Assembly: GCF_000179915.2 (NCBI RefSeq) | Contig: NC_014963.1 | Location: 3,906,001-3,970,000, forward strand | DNA: 64,000 bases | From: Terriglobus saanensis SP1PR4 | GTDB lineage: Bacteria; Acidobacteriota; Terriglobia; Terriglobales; Acidobacteriaceae | Direction of reading: 5' to 3' | In this document: positions 28,445 to 39,098 of the stretch, in pieces | Layout: every line of letters begins with the position of its first letter | How positions within the stretch are numbered: the first letter of the stretch is position 1 | Translations under genes and position numbers: made by a program | The notes under the pieces: generated by a model | What the model was told of the DNA's origin: nothing | The model's input: only the letters and a program-made list of their open reading frames with translations | Database searches by the model: none

Positions 28445-28816
28445 CTAGATAACTTCCGGCGCCAGCGACACGATCTTGAGGAACTTCTTGTCGCGCAGCT
28501 CGCGGGCCACGGGTCCGAAGACACGCGTTCCAACCGGCTCGCCCGAGTCGTTGATCACGACGGCGGCGTTCTGGTCGAAGCGGATGTACGTGCCATCGCG
28601 ACGGCGGTATTCCTTGCGGGTACGGACGATCACGGCCTTTACGACCTTGCCCTTCTTGACCGTGCCATCGGGGGAAGCTTCCTTGACGGCAGCCGTGACT
28701 ACATCGCCCAGGCCAGCCTTTTTACCCAGACCGCCACCAAGCGGCAGGATCACCTGCAGACGACGTGCGCCGGAGTTGTCGGCTACGTCGAGGATCGTTC
28801 TCATCTGAACGGACAT
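28445..28816 (-). CDS. rplN: 50S ribosomal protein L14
   Basis: L14 joins the subunit interface beside L19. The blocks [58 protein letters not shown] and [15 protein letters not shown] are near-universal. The start at 28816 has GGAG eight bases upstream and gives a four-residue extension over the minimal family start. Length is 123 residues. Confidence 0.97.
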   Translation of the reverse strand: MSVQMRTILDVADNSGARRLQVILPLGGGLGKKAGLGDVVTAAVKEASPDGTVKKGKVVKAVIVRTRKEYRRRDGTYIRFDQNAAVVINDSGEPVGTRVFGPVARELRDKKFLKIVSLAPEVI

Positions 28817-28869
28817 TGTCGTATCTCCAAAAATCTCTTACATCAAGTGCGGCTCTCGCGAGCCAGCCA

Positions 28870-29217
28870 TTAAGCCTTGGTCGCAGCCTTCGCGTCCGGC
28901 AGCGTGTTCAACGAGGAGCGGCGGACGATCTCGTCCAGCGTCCAGCGCTTCAGCTTGCTCAGTGGGCGGCTTTCGCGGATGCGAACCTGGTCGCCTACGC
29001 GAGCCGAGTTCTGTTCGTCATGCGCGTAGAACTTCTTGTTGCTCTTCACAACGCGCTTGTACTTGGGATGGGCCTTGCGCATCTCTACCGAGACGACAAT
29101 GGTCTTGTCCATCTTGGTGGAAACAACTTCGCCCACCTTCTCGTTGCGGCGCGCCGGAGCTTCACCCTGGGGGGTGGCCACTGTTGCTGTCTTTGTCTCT
29201 ACAGTTGTCTCTGCCAT
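28870..29217 (-). CDS. rpsQ: 30S ribosomal protein S17
   Basis: S17 is an OB-fold protein that binds the 5' domain of 16S rRNA. The core (~30-110) has [39 protein letters not shown] and [19 protein letters not shown]. An N-terminal extension of ~27 residues ([20 protein letters not shown]) precedes the core and is Thr/Ala-rich, probably disordered. The gene begins three bases after the rpmC stop. Confidence 0.96.
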   Translation of the reverse strand: MAETTVETKTATVATPQGEAPARRNEKVGEVVSTKMDKTIVVSVEMRKAHPKYKRVVKSNKKFYAHDEQNSARVGDQVRIRESRPLSKLKRWTLDEIVRRSSLNTLPDAKAATKA

Positions 29218-29220
29218 GGG

Positions 29221-29472
29221 TTAGCCCTTCTTCGCTTTCTTCTTGGTGGTGGGTGCATCGGTCTCCGTGGGAGCCTTTGCAATACCCAACCGGCGCTGGC
29301 TTTCAAGCGTCTTGATGCGCGCTACGTCCTTGCGCAGTCCACGAATGTTCTTCACGCCTTCGTTGTTTCCGAGGCCCTGCTGAAACCGCAGGCGGAAGAG
29401 CTGCTCTGCAGCCTTCGCCTCTTCGGTCTTCAACTCACCGTCGCTCAAGTTCTGGATCTTATCGAGTGCCAT
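29221..29472 (-). CDS. rpmC: 50S ribosomal protein L29
   Basis: L29 is a two-helix protein at the tunnel exit. The 83 residues contain LSDGELKTEEAKAAEQLFRL, RFQQGLGNNEGVKNIRGLRK and DVARIKTL, then a ~20-residue Lys/Thr-rich tail (PTETDAPTTKKKAKKG) beyond the usual end. It lies between rplP and rpsQ. Confidence 0.95.
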   Translation of the reverse strand: MALDKIQNLSDGELKTEEAKAAEQLFRLRFQQGLGNNEGVKNIRGLRKDVARIKTLESQRRLGIAKAPTETDAPTTKKKAKKG

Positions 29473-29532
29473 CTCTAGTCTCTTCCTTCAAACCGTCATC
29501 TAGCGCATGCCGTTGCCGGCGGCGCGGGCTGC

Positions 29533-29964
29533 TTACTTCGCAGCCACAACCTTCACATCATGCCGCTGCACGAAAATCGTACGCAACGGAAGCTTGTTCG
29601 ACGCCAACCGCATCGCTTCACGCGCAATCTCGGGCGTCACGCCTTCCATCTCGAAGAGCAGCTTGCCGGGGCGAACTACCGCAACCCAATGATCGAGAGC
29701 ACCCTTACCGGATCCCATTCGAACTTCGGCTGGCTTCTTCGTGATCGGCTTGTCCGGGAAAATCCGCAGCCAGACCTTGCCGCCACGCTTGATGAATCGT
29801 GTCATCGCAATACGGCTCGCTTCGATCTGACGATCGGTGATATAGCCGCACTCCAGAACCTTAAGACCGTAGTCTCCAAAAGCCAACTCAGAGCCGCGCC
29901 AGGCCTTGCCGCGCATCTTGCCCTTCTGCTGCTTCCGGTACTTTACCTTCTTTGGCATCAACAT
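29533..29964 (-). CDS. rplP: 50S ribosomal protein L16
   Basis: L16 organises the A-site region of the 50S subunit. The start [20 protein letters not shown] and the [37 protein letters not shown] and [10 protein letters not shown] blocks identify it. The conserved Arg that is hydroxylated in E. coli lies in the RMGSGKG region, which is intact. Length is 143 residues. Confidence 0.97.
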   Translation of the reverse strand: MLMPKKVKYRKQQKGKMRGKAWRGSELAFGDYGLKVLECGYITDRQIEASRIAMTRFIKRGGKVWLRIFPDKPITKKPAEVRMGSGKGALDHWVAVVRPGKLLFEMEGVTPEIAREAMRLASNKLPLRTIFVQRHDVKVVAAK

Positions 29965-30058
29965 AGTTTTGCTCTCCCGCGCCGGGCCTGGATCTCACCT
30001 TCGGAAAGGTGAAACCCGTCTCCCGCGCTCAATCAATTCTTAATCTCACTCTTAGCCG

Positions 30059-30101
30059 ATCTCACAACTAAGAACTGGAAACTCGCAACTAAAAACTCGA
30101 C
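30059..30101. repeat. Short AGTT-type units in the rpsC-rplP spacer
   Basis: On the coding (minus) strand the spacer contains GAGTTTTTAGTTGCGAG, TTTCCAGTTCTTAGTTGTGA in series, a degenerate array with a period of about seven or eight bases. The same units form the inverted repeat at 19492-19556. Confidence 0.6.
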
Positions 30102-30107
30102 AACGGC

Positions 30108-30776
<669 letters not shown>

Positions 30777-30893
30777 AAATTTCCTCTCACTCCAAACCCA
30801 CCAGCCCTTGTCCGCGGACGAGGCACTCATCGGGTCATTAAACCTCGCCGCTCTATCCGAGCCCGAGGGTGTGTGCTTCCGGTACCGCCAAAC

Positions 30894-31418
30894 TTACTTT
30901 GCTGCTACTGCTTTCTTCGCAGGAGCCTTCTTTGCAGGGGCTTTCTTTGCTGCAGCCGCCTTCTTGGCAGCAGGCTTGGTGCCTGCCGTCGCCGAAGCGG
31001 TTGCGTCCGTGCCGTCCACCTTCGGGGTCGTGTGCTTTTCAGCAACGGTCACGATGATGTGCGCGAGTCTGCGCTGGTAGCGGAACGCACGGCCCATGGG
31101 GGCAGGGCGGATACGCTTCAGACGCGGACCTTCGTTGGCTACGGCCATCTTGACGTAGAGGTTGTCGACGTCAAGGTCAAAACCCTGCTCTTCGCTCAGG
31201 TAGCTTGCGTTGTGAACCGCCGAACGCAAGGCCTTCTCCACAATGGGTGCAATGCGCTTCTTGGAGAACATCATCGTGGTCAGCGCGGTTTCCACGCGAA
31301 GACCCTTGATCATATCCAGAACCAGCTTTGCCTTCTGCGGGCTGACGCGCTGGAAGCGCGCCTCGGCACGGAACTCCCGCGCCTGCCCTGCTATCGTCTT
31401 TTCGGCCTTCTTTGCCAT
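30894..31418 (-). CDS. rplV: 50S ribosomal protein L22 with Lys/Ala-rich tail
   Basis: L22 lines the exit tunnel. ATG 31418 has GAAGGAAG upstream. The core covers about residues 1-125: FQRVSPQKAKLVLDMIKGLR, ALRSAVHNASYL and RIRPAPMGRAFRYQRRLAHI. A further ~45 residues made almost only of Lys, Ala, Pro and Thr (KPAAKKAAAAKKAPAKKAPA) form a histone-H1-like tail, which would sit at the ribosome surface. E. coli L22 has 110 residues. Confidence 0.96.
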   Translation of the reverse strand: MAKKAEKTIAGQAREFRAEARFQRVSPQKAKLVLDMIKGLRVETALTTMMFSKKRIAPIVEKALRSAVHNASYLSEEQGFDLDVDNLYVKMAVANEGPRLKRIRPAPMGRAFRYQRRLAHIIVTVAEKHTTPKVDGTDATASATAGTKPAAKKAAAAKKAPAKKAPAKKAVAAK

Positions 31419-31488
31419 AATTTCTTCCTTCACGCCTCGGTCATAGCCGAGGTGAACTCAATGCCCAGCCGTTTGCCGGGTAAACCGT

Positions 31489-31773
31489 TTACTTCGACTT
31501 CGCCGAGCTCTCGGCCTTCGCCGCGTGGCCCTTGAAGGTACGCGTCGCAGAGAACTCGCCCAGCTTGTGGCCGACCATGTTCTCAGTCACGTACACCGGA
31601 ACAAACTTGCGGCCGTTGTGGACAGCGATCGTGTGACCAACGAACTCGGGGAAAATCGTCGAGCGGCGCGACCACGTGCTGATCACCTTCTTGGTATTCG
31701 CCTCATTCAACGCAGCCACCTTGGAAAGCAGATGCTCGTCGATGAATGGGCCCTTCTTCGTAGAACGTGCCAT
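31489..31773 (-). CDS. rpsS: 30S ribosomal protein S19
   Basis: S19 forms a pair with S13 in the 30S head. It starts [20 protein letters not shown] and has [40 protein letters not shown] and [18 protein letters not shown]. Length is 94 residues. GGAG stands upstream of the start. It follows rplB by 23 bases. Confidence 0.97.
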   Translation of the reverse strand: MARSTKKGPFIDEHLLSKVAALNEANTKKVISTWSRRSTIFPEFVGHTIAVHNGRKFVPVYVTENMVGHKLGEFSATRTFKGHAAKAESSAKSK

Positions 31774-31796
31774 GTCTTAGCTCCAGATCCTGTCGA

Positions 31797-32621
31797 TTAC
31801 TTGCTGCGGCGGTTGACGATGAATACGTCGGTCCGCTTGTTGTTACGGGTCTTGTATCCACGCGTTGGCTGGCCCCACGGAGTCACTGGGTGACGTCCGC
31901 CGGAGGTCTTACCTTCACCACCACCATGTGGGTGATCCACAGGGTTCATCGACACACCACGGTTGGCGGGACGAATACCGCGCCAGCGGCTTGCGCCTGC
32001 CTTGCCCAGCGTAATGTTCTCGTGCTCCGTATTGCCGACCTGGCCAATCGTCGCCATGCACTCCACGAGCACCTTGCGGGTCTCGCCGGAGGGCAGCTTC
32101 AGAAGAGCGTAATCGCCTTCCTTCGCCACCAACTGGGCGCTCGATCCAGCCGAACGCACCATCTGTGCGCCCTTGCCGGGACGAAGCTCAACGTTGTGCA
32201 CGGTCGTCCCGGCGGGGATGTTCTTGAGCGGCAACGCATTGCCTACAAGAATGTCCGCTTCCGGTCCGCTCATGATCTCCTGGCCCACCTTCAACCCAAC
32301 GGGCTGAATGATGTAGCGCTTCTCACCATCGGCATAGTGCACGAGGGCGATACGCGAGCTACGGTTTGGGTCATACTCAACGGTTGCAACGGTAGCCGGA
32401 ATGCCGTACTTCTCACGCTTGAAGTCGATGATGCGCAGCTTCTGCTTGTGTCCACCACCGTGGTGGCGCATCGTCATCGTTCCGGTCGAGTTACGTCCAC
32501 CCGTACGCGGCTTGCTCGTGAGCAATGGCTTGTGGGGCTTGTCCGTTGTGATGTCGTCGTTCACCAGACGCGCCTGGAAGCGCAACGTCGGTGTTATCGG
32601 TCTGAATGTTCTAATCGGCAT
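31797..32621 (-). CDS. rplB: 50S ribosomal protein L2
   Basis: L2 is needed for subunit joining and peptidyl transfer. The 274-residue sequence has the OB and SH3-like domains, with [39 protein letters not shown]-type and the essential C-terminal [20 protein letters not shown], whose His is intact. The ending [12 protein letters not shown] is normal. Confidence 0.98.
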   Translation of the reverse strand: MPIRTFRPITPTLRFQARLVNDDITTDKPHKPLLTSKPRTGGRNSTGTMTMRHHGGGHKQKLRIIDFKREKYGIPATVATVEYDPNRSSRIALVHYADGEKRYIIQPVGLKVGQEIMSGPEADILVGNALPLKNIPAGTTVHNVELRPGKGAQMVRSAGSSAQLVAKEGDYALLKLPSGETRKVLVECMATIGQVGNTEHENITLGKAGASRWRGIRPANRGVSMNPVDHPHGGGEGKTSGGRHPVTPWGQPTRGYKTRNNKRTDVFIVNRRSK

Positions 32622-32717
32622 CGCTTTATTTCCTTGCCTCTCCGCATAGCTTTTACAGCGCGCGGCTCTCTCAAATCTTCAAATCAATCGACTCAGCTCT
32701 TACCCTGGACAGAAGCA

Positions 32718-32757
32718 GCTGACTCGCTGACTTGCTGACCTGCTGACTCGCTGCGAC
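32718..32757. repeat. Tandem octamer array in the rplW-rplB spacer
   Basis: Five head-to-tail eight-base units: GCTGACTC, GCTGACTT, GCTGACCT, GCTGACTC, GCTGCGAC. The array fills the end of the 139-base spacer, three bases before the rplW stop codon. It is too short for CRISPR and has no spacers. Confidence 0.85.
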
Positions 32758-32760
32758 TTA

Positions 32761-33054
32761 CTACAGGTTCGTCGCATACTCCGGCATCTTCTCGCCGGCC
32801 TTCAGGCGGACATACGCCTTCTTCCAGTCGGGGCGATAGCCGGTAAACTTGCCGCGGCGGCGTTCCTTGCCTACGACGTTCGTTGTGCGAACGCTCGAAA
32901 CCTTCGTCTTGAAGAGAGTCTCGACCGCCTGCTTTACTTCGGTCTTGGTCGCATCGTGCGCGACTTCAAACACCAGCGTGTTCTGCGAATCCTTGATGCC
33001 AATACCCTTTTCAGTGATCAGGGGGCGGCGGATTACGTTATAAAGAGTCGGCAT
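32761..33054 (-). CDS. rplW: 50S ribosomal protein L23
   Basis: L23 is the docking site for trigger factor and SRP at the tunnel exit. The 97 residues contain NVIRRPLITEKGIGIKDSQN, VETLFKTKVSSVRTTNVVGK and RPDWKKAYVRLKAGEKMPEY. The start codon overlaps the rplD stop by one base. Confidence 0.97.
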   Translation of the reverse strand: MPTLYNVIRRPLITEKGIGIKDSQNTLVFEVAHDATKTEVKQAVETLFKTKVSSVRTTNVVGKERRRGKFTGYRPDWKKAYVRLKAGEKMPEYATNL

Positions 33055-33734
33055 TACGCAACCTCCTTCTCAGCAGCCAGCCCGTGCTTGCGCTTGCTGA
33101 CGTTCTTCTTCAACATCTCCTGGATCGCTTCAAAAGCGTCCTTCGAGAAGATGGCGTGCTCATAACGGAGCAGATCATAAGGGTGAACTTCCGAGCTGAG
33201 CACCAGTTCCACACCGTCCAGATTGCGCGATCCGAAGAAAGCGTTCTCTGTCAGCTTGTGGCCACTCTCGACCAGCAGGGCCGTCTTCTTGGCATCCAGC
33301 TTGTCCAGCGCCTGGCGGTAGAGCTTGGTCTTCGGCTCTGCAGCGGCAAGGCTCTCAACAACAGTCAGCTTGCCGTCGGCCAGCTTCGAAGCGAGCGCCG
33401 AGCGCAATGCGCCCATGAGCTTCTTCTTCGGGAACTGGTAATCGTAGCTGCGGGGCTGAGGTCCGTGGACCGTTCCACCACCACGCCAGATAGGCGAGCG
33501 GATCGAGCCAACGCGCGCGCGGCCGGTACCCTTCTGCTTCCACAGCTTCTTGCCCGCACCGGACACAAGCTTCTTGTTCTTCGTTGCAGCCGTTCCCTGG
33601 CGCAGCGATGCACGATAGTGCTTCACTGCCTCCCAAAGGAGGGCCTCATTGACTTCAACTCCGAAGACCTCATCGGCAAGTTCAACCTCGCCGACGCGCT
33701 CTCCGTTGAAGTTCACTACATTGATCTTTGCCAT
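33054..33734 (-). CDS. rplD: 50S ribosomal protein L4
   Basis: L4 reaches into the exit tunnel and in E. coli also represses the S10 operon. ATG 33734 (MAKINVVNFNGERVGEVELA) follows AAGGATATGAG. The tunnel loop is KLWKQKGTGRARVGSIRSPI and WRGGGTVHGPQPRSYDYQFP. The 226-residue length includes a ~15-residue Lys-rich end (KKNVSKRKHGLAAEKEVA). Confidence 0.97.
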   Translation of the reverse strand: MAKINVVNFNGERVGEVELADEVFGVEVNEALLWEAVKHYRASLRQGTAATKNKKLVSGAGKKLWKQKGTGRARVGSIRSPIWRGGGTVHGPQPRSYDYQFPKKKLMGALRSALASKLADGKLTVVESLAAAEPKTKLYRQALDKLDAKKTALLVESGHKLTENAFFGSRNLDGVELVLSSEVHPYDLLRYEHAIFSKDAFEAIQEMLKKNVSKRKHGLAAEKEVA

Positions 33735-33845
33735 CTCATATCCTTCGGCCCCGTACCATTGCGGCGGCCATTCTTTGAAATCGATATTCACCTTGCAGAC
33801 AAGCCTGAATCAGACTCCGCAACCAGTGGTACTACTTACGAGCAA

Positions 33846-34574
33846 CTACTTCTTTTTGGAAGGAGCTGCCTTCTTGGAAGCCTTCAGCGGATCGACCGTT
33901 CCCGAACCACCGAACCCACGACGCTCACGCGGCGGAGCCTTGGCACGAGAGACGAGAACCACACCATCACGCGGTCCCGGGACTGCGCCTTCGACCATGA
34001 TGAGGTTGTCCTCAAGGTCGATGCCGCGGATCCGCAGGTTGCGAACGGTAATCTGTGCTGCGCCCATGTGGCCCGGCATACGCTGGCCAGGAAACACGCG
34101 GCTGGGAAAGCTGGATGCGCCGATCGAACCCTGCACCTGGAACATATGTCCATGCGACTTGGGTCCGCCGCCGAAACCGTGACGACGAATAACGCCAGCG
34201 AAACCGCGGCCCTTCGAAGTTCCGATCACGTCAACAAACTTTGCATTTTCGAAGATGTCGATCAGAACGCGATCGCCCGACTTCACAGCCTCTTCGCCTT
34301 CGGCGGAAGCTTCGAACGGGACTTCGCGGATGATCTTGACCGGAGGCACGCTGCTCTTGGCAAAGTGACCCGTCATCGCCTTGTTGATCTTGCTTGCCTT
34401 GACGAACTCAACGAGACCGATCTGGGCGGCTTCGTAGCCATCCTTCTGCATCGTCTTGAGCTGTGTGATCACGCAAGGTCCAGCCTTGATGACCGTGATC
34501 GGGTGAACATCACCGCGCTCGTCAAATACCTGTGTCATGCCGATCTTGCGACCGAGAATTCCTGTGACTGCCAT
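33846..34574 (-). CDS. rplC: 50S ribosomal protein L3
   Basis: L3 starts 50S assembly and touches the peptidyl-transferase centre. It starts MAVTGILGRKIGMTQVFDER. The conserved loop is KGRGFAGVIRRHGFGGGPKS with the PSRVFPGQRMPGHMG segment, which holds the Gln that is methylated in E. coli. A ~30-residue Lys/Arg-rich tail (DPLKASKKAAPSKKK) ends the 242-residue protein. Confidence 0.97.
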   Translation of the reverse strand: MAVTGILGRKIGMTQVFDERGDVHPITVIKAGPCVITQLKTMQKDGYEAAQIGLVEFVKASKINKAMTGHFAKSSVPPVKIIREVPFEASAEGEEAVKSGDRVLIDIFENAKFVDVIGTSKGRGFAGVIRRHGFGGGPKSHGHMFQVQGSIGASSFPSRVFPGQRMPGHMGAAQITVRNLRIRGIDLEDNLIMVEGAVPGPRDGVVLVSRAKAPPRERRGFGGSGTVDPLKASKKAAPSKKK

Positions 34575-34630
34575 TTCTTCCTCTCCTCATCATGCTCAAC
34601 GCGTGAGCACTGCCGGTCTTACCCGAAAAT

Positions 34631-34666
34631 CTAATTACTGATAACTGACAACAAAAAAACTTGAAA
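34631..34666. repeat. Short AGTT-type units in the rplC-rpsJ spacer
   Basis: On the coding strand the spacer reads CAAGTTTTTTTGTTGTCAG, TTATCAGTAATTAG, a degenerate member of the unit family at 19492-19556 and 30059-30101. Confidence 0.5.
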
Positions 34667-34987
34667 CTACTTGGTGACCGTTTTGATCTCTACGTCTACG
34701 CCAGCGGGAAGATCGAGCTTCATGAGCGCATCTACCGTCTGCTGCGTCGGCTCGAGGATATCGATCAGGCGCTTGTGCGTGCGGATCTCGAAGGCCTCGC
34801 GGCTCTTCTTGTCCACGTGCGGGGAGCGAAGAACGCAGTACTTGTTCTTCATCGTGGGGAGCGGAATGGGTCCCGCAACCTGTGCGCCCGTGCGCTTTGC
34901 CGTCTCAACGATCTCGCCCGTGGATGTATCCAGAACGCGATAGTCGTATGCCTTCAGGCGAATCCGGATTCTCTGCTGTCCAGCCAT
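34667..34987 (-). CDS. rpsJ: 30S ribosomal protein S10
   Basis: S10 is both a 30S-head protein and, as NusE, a partner of NusB in antitermination. The 106 residues include [60 protein letters not shown] and [14 protein letters not shown]. It directly follows tuf. No separate promoter was identified for the S10 part. Confidence 0.97.
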   Translation of the reverse strand: MAGQQRIRIRLKAYDYRVLDTSTGEIVETAKRTGAQVAGPIPLPTMKNKYCVLRSPHVDKKSREAFEIRTHKRLIDILEPTQQTVDALMKLDLPAGVDVEIKTVTK

Positions 34988-35030
34988 AATGTCTCTCTTC
35001 TTTCGTACTACTAAAGATCTTGGTTTCTGT

Positions 35031-35055
35031 GCTGCGGTTCGTAACGAACCGCAGC
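35031..35055 (-). promoter_or_regulatory. Perfect 11-pair hairpin between tuf and rpsJ
   Basis: GCTGCGGTTCG pairs with CGAACCGCAGC around a three-base TAA/TTA loop. No T-run follows on either strand, so it is not a standard terminator. It sits between the two most highly expressed segments of the operon and may be an RNase processing site or a barrier to degradation. It is followed at 35061-35093 by AGTT-type units like those in other spacers. Confidence 0.6.
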
Positions 35056-35093
35056 CTCACACTGATAACTTGCGACTTACAACTTGAAACTAC

Positions 35094-36281
35094 TTACTTG
35101 ATGATCTCGGAGATGGTACCGGCTCCGACGGTACGTCCACCCTCACGGATGGCGAAGCGCAGACCCTTTTCCATCGCCACCGGCGTGTGCAGCGTGATCT
35201 CCAGCGAGATGTTGTCGCCCGGCATCACCATCTCTGTACCTGCTGGCAGCTTTGCCGATCCCGTCACGTCCGTGGTCCGGAAGTAGAACTGGGGACGGTA
35301 GCCGTCGAAGAACGGGGTATGACGTCCGCCCTCTTCCTTCGAAAGAACATAGATCTCGCCCTTGAACGTCGTGTGCGGCGTGATCGATCCCGGCTTGGCC
35401 AACACCATGCCGCGCTCCACATCTTCCTTCGCGATACCGCGTAGAAGAAGACCAGCGTTATCGCCCGCAAGACCCTCGTCCAACTGCTTCTTGAACATCT
35501 CAACGCCCGTCACAACCGTCTGGCGCGTCTCGCGGAAGCCAACGATCTCCGCAGGTCCACCCACGTTGATGCGGCCACGCTCGATACGGCCCGTCACCAC
35601 AGTTCCGCGGCCGGAGATCGAGAAGATATCTTCGATCGGCATCAGGAACGGCAGGTCCACGAGACGGTCAGGCTGGGGAACGTTCGCGTCCACAGCGGCC
35701 ATCAGCTCGTCTACGGAGGCTTCCCACTGCGCTTCGCCGTTCAGAGCGCCGAGGGCAGAGCCGCGGATCACGGGAACGTCGTCGCCAGGGAAGTCATACT
35801 TGCTCAGAAGCTCGCGCACTTCCATCTCGACCAGGTCGATCAGCTCCGTGTCTTCCACAGCATCGCACTTGTTCAGGAACACAACGATGTACGGTACGCC
35901 TACCTGGCGCGCCAGGAGAACGTGCTCCTTGGTCTGGGGCATCGGTCCGTCGGTCGCTGCCACCACGAGGATCGCGCCGTCCATCTGCGCTGCGCCCGTG
36001 ATCATGTTCTTGATGTAATCGGCGTGGCCCGGGCAGTCGACGTGGGCATAGTGACGGTTCGCCGTCTCATACTCCACGTGCGAGGTCGCAATCGTAATGC
36101 CGCGCTCGCGCTCTTCCGGTGCGTTGTCAATCGTGTCGAACGAACGGAAGCTGTTCTTCGGGTTGTGCTTCGACAATACCTTCGTGATCGCCGCCGTCAA
36201 CGTCGTCTTGCCATGATCAATATGACCAATCGTTCCTACGTTTACGTGCGGCTTAGACCGGTCAAACTTTTCCTTCGCCAT
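35094..36281 (-). CDS. tuf: Elongation factor Tu
   Basis: EF-Tu delivers aminoacyl-tRNA to the A site as a GTP complex. The 395 residues carry GHIDHGKT (about 19-26), [12 protein letters not shown] and the domain II/III blocks [30 protein letters not shown]. It lies between fusA and rpsJ. Only one tuf copy is visible in the window. Confidence 0.98.
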   Translation of the reverse strand: MAKEKFDRSKPHVNVGTIGHIDHGKTTLTAAITKVLSKHNPKNSFRSFDTIDNAPEERERGITIATSHVEYETANRHYAHVDCPGHADYIKNMITGAAQMDGAILVVAATDGPMPQTKEHVLLARQVGVPYIVVFLNKCDAVEDTELIDLVEMEVRELLSKYDFPGDDVPVIRGSALGALNGEAQWEASVDELMAAVDANVPQPDRLVDLPFLMPIEDIFSISGRGTVVTGRIERGRINVGGPAEIVGFRETRQTVVTGVEMFKKQLDEGLAGDNAGLLLRGIAKEDVERGMVLAKPGSITPHTTFKGEIYVLSKEEGGRHTPFFDGYRPQFYFRTTDVTGSAKLPAGTEMVMPGDNISLEITLHTPVAMEKGLRFAIREGGRTVGAGTISEIIK

Positions 36282-36362
36282 GTTGCTCTCCGTTACTTCA
36301 AAATCGGTTACTGAAAATCTTTAATTGATTCGCGCCGAAGGCTTCCGCCCGTCCGGCGAGGA

Positions 36363-38453
36363 CTATCGTTCTTTGCCCTGGACCTTCGCGATGATCTCTT
36401 CCGAGACCGAGCGAGGCGCTTCTTCGTAGCGGCTGAACTGCATCGAGTAGTTTGCGCGACCCTGCGTGGACGACCGCATGTGGGTAGCGTAGCCGAACAT
36501 CTCGCTGAGCGGAACGTTCGCCTTGATCACCTGCGAACCTCCGACCATCTCCATGCCTTCAATGCGTCCGCGGCGCGAGTTCAGATCGCCGATGATCGTT
36601 CCCATGTACTCTTCGGGGACGGTCACTTCAACGCTCATCACAGGCTCCAGAAGAACCGGCTTCGCTTTGCGCGCAGCTTCCTTGAACGCCATCGAACCGG
36701 CGATTTTGAACGCCATTTCGTTGGAATCGACATCGTGATACGAACCGTCGTAGAGGCTGACCTTGATATCGACCATTTCGTAGCCCGCCAGAATGCCGCC
36801 CTGCATGGCTTCCTGGATGCCCTGGTCGATCGGCTTCACGTATTCCTTCGGAATCGCTCCGCCCTTGGTGTCGTTGGTGAACTCGTAACCCTTGCCTGGC
36901 TCGTTCGGCTCGATGCGAATCTTCGCGTGGCCGTAGTTACCAGAACCACCCGACTGGCGGATGTACTTGCCTTCCGCGTCGGAGTTCGTGCGGATCGTCT
37001 CGCGGTACGCCACCTGGGGCTTACCAACGTTCGCTTCCACCTTGTACTCGCGCATCATGCGGTCGACGATGATCTCGAGATGAAGCTCGCCCATGCCCGA
37101 GATGATGGTCTGATTCGAATCCGGATCCGTGTGAACACGGAAGGTAGGATCTTCCTGCGCCAGCTTCGAGAGAGCCATGCCCATCTTTTCCTGATCGGCC
37201 TTGGTCTTCGGTTCTACCGCAACCGCGATGACGGGCTTCGGGAAGTCGATGGACTCGAGAACGACAGGATCCTTCTCAGAGCAGATGGTGTCACCTGTGA
37301 CCAGATTCTTGAGACCGACAGCTGCGCAGATATCGCCCGCCATGATCTCGGTAATCTCTTCACGCTTGTTCGCATGCATCTTGAGCAGGCGACCGATGCG
37401 CTCCGTCTTACGCGTACGCGGATTCAGAACGGAGTCTCCGGTCTTCAGCACGCCCGAGTAGATACGGATGAAGATCAGCTGACCCACGAAGGGATCGGTC
37501 ATGATCTTGAACCCGAGAGCCGAGAGAGGCTCCTTATCGTCCGCCTTGCGGATGATCTCCACTTCCATGTCCTCGGGATCGTGACCGATCATCGGAGGAA
37601 TGTCGAGCGGGCTCGGCAGGTAGTCAACGACTGCATCGAGCAGCGTCTGTACACCCTTGTTCTTGAAAGACGAACCGCAGAGAACCGGGAAGATATGCAT
37701 GCCGATCGTTGCCTTACGAATCGCAGACTTCAACTCTGCAACCGTCGGCTCCTGGCCATCCAGATACTTCTCCATCAGCGCATCGTCCTGATCGGCAACC
37801 GCTTCGATCAGAATGTTCCGGAACTCGACTGCCTTGTCCTTCAGGTCCGCGGGAATCTCTTCCACAGAGTACTTCGCGCCCATGGTCTCGTCGTGCCAGA
37901 GAATGGCCTTCATCTCCACCAGGTCGACCACGCCGGCAAACTTCGCCTCTGCTCCGATCGCGAGCTGGATCATGACAGCCTTCGCGCCGAGACGATCCTT
38001 GATCGTCTGCGTCGCGTACTCTGCATCGCCACCGTTCTTGTCCATCTTGTTGATGAAGCAGATACGGGGAACCTTGTACTTGTCCGCCTGACGCCACACC
38101 GTCTCCGACTGGGGCTGCACACCAGCAACCGCGTCGAAGCATGCGACCGCACCGTCGAGCACACGGAGCGAACGCTCCACCTCAGCGGTGAAGTCCACGT
38201 GGCCCGGGGTGTCGATGATGTTGATCAGGATGCCGTTCCAGGTGCAGGTCGTCGCGGCGGAGGTAATCGTAATGCCGCGCTCCTGCTCCTGCTCCATCCA
38301 ATCCATGGTGGCAGTGCCCTCGTGCACCTCTCCGATACGGTGATTGACGCCCGTATAGAAAAGAATGCGCTCGGTCGTCGTCGTCTTGCCGGCGTCGATG
38401 TGAGCCATGATGCCAATGTTGCGACATTTATTGAGAGGTACTGTGCGAGCCAC
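36363..38453 (-). CDS. fusA: Elongation factor G
   Basis: EF-G drives translocation of tRNA and mRNA. The 696-residue protein has [44 protein letters not shown] and domain IV with [11 protein letters not shown] and the C-terminal [20 protein letters not shown]. The start is GTG at 38453 (ARTVPLNK after Met). It fits the classical fusA position between rpsG and tuf. Confidence 0.98.
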   Translation of the reverse strand: MARTVPLNKCRNIGIMAHIDAGKTTTTERILFYTGVNHRIGEVHEGTATMDWMEQEQERGITITSAATTCTWNGILINIIDTPGHVDFTAEVERSLRVLDGAVACFDAVAGVQPQSETVWRQADKYKVPRICFINKMDKNGGDAEYATQTIKDRLGAKAVMIQLAIGAEAKFAGVVDLVEMKAILWHDETMGAKYSVEEIPADLKDKAVEFRNILIEAVADQDDALMEKYLDGQEPTVAELKSAIRKATIGMHIFPVLCGSSFKNKGVQTLLDAVVDYLPSPLDIPPMIGHDPEDMEVEIIRKADDKEPLSALGFKIMTDPFVGQLIFIRIYSGVLKTGDSVLNPRTRKTERIGRLLKMHANKREEITEIMAGDICAAVGLKNLVTGDTICSEKDPVVLESIDFPKPVIAVAVEPKTKADQEKMGMALSKLAQEDPTFRVHTDPDSNQTIISGMGELHLEIIVDRMMREYKVEANVGKPQVAYRETIRTNSDAEGKYIRQSGGSGNYGHAKIRIEPNEPGKGYEFTNDTKGGAIPKEYVKPIDQGIQEAMQGGILAGYEMVDIKVSLYDGSYHDVDSNEMAFKIAGSMAFKEAARKAKPVLLEPVMSVEVTVPEEYMGTIIGDLNSRRGRIEGMEMVGGSQVIKANVPLSEMFGYATHMRSSTQGRANYSMQFSRYEEAPRSVSEEIIAKVQGKER

Positions 38454-38530
38454 GGTCTTTTATCTCTTCTGCGAACTTCCGTCCGCGGTTGCAAAACCCA
38501 TTCACTGCTTACTACAAACTTGAGCCCGAA

Positions 38531-39004
38531 CTACCAGCGGTAGTGAGCAAATGCCTTGTTCGCTTCGGCCATACGATGAACGTCTTCCTTCTTCTTCATC
38601 GCGGCGCCACGGCCATTGGCAGCATCCAGAAGCTCAGCCGTCAACTTCTCGACCATGCCCTTCTCGCCACGGCTACGTCCGTAGCTCACCAGCCAGCGGA
38701 TCGCGAGCGACGTACGACGCTCCGGGTTCACTTCGATCGGCACCTGGTAGTTCGCACCACCGACACGGCGGCTCTTCACTTCCAGCAGGGGCTTCACGTT
38801 CTCAACAGCCTTCTTGAAAAGCTTCAAAGCATCGTCGCCGCCACCCTTGGCTTCGAGATTCTTCATGCTCTCGTAGAAGATGCCCTGGGCGGTCGACTTC
38901 TTGCCGCCCCACATCATCGAGTTCACAAACTTGGTCACGAGGGTCGACTGGTACACCGGATCCGGTGAAACCTCACGCTTGGCGATATAACCTTTTCTTG
39001 GCAT
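38531..39004 (-). CDS. rpsG: 30S ribosomal protein S7
   Basis: S7 nucleates the 30S head and, in E. coli, represses the str operon. The 157-residue sequence starts [20 protein letters not shown] and has [40 protein letters not shown] and the C-terminus [14 protein letters not shown], the short form that ends at W. The spacer to rpsL has AGTT-type units at 39068-39098. Confidence 0.97.
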   Translation of the reverse strand: MPRKGYIAKREVSPDPVYQSTLVTKFVNSMMWGGKKSTAQGIFYESMKNLEAKGGGDDALKLFKKAVENVKPLLEVKSRRVGGANYQVPIEVNPERRTSLAIRWLVSYGRSRGEKGMVEKLTAELLDAANGRGAAMKKKEDVHRMAEANKAFAHYRW

Positions 39005-39098
39005 TGCTCTCTCTTCTCGTCTTCCTCCAGCGCCGTAAACATCTCAAGCATCTGGACCTGAAAAATTCGTGATTCTTTAGCGACTAAGAAACTGCGAA

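Noticed and set aside
32718-32757. CRISPR-like array
   Set aside because: Units are eight bases with no spacers and no cas genes in the window.
33084-34634. 516-codon plus-strand frame across rplD and rplC
   Set aside because: Antisense to two certain ribosomal genes and spans their spacer; not a gene.
36480-38543. 687-codon open frame on the plus strand
   Set aside because: It is exactly antisense to fusA and reflects strong third-position GC bias. The translation is arginine-, histidine- and leucine-rich with no family blocks.
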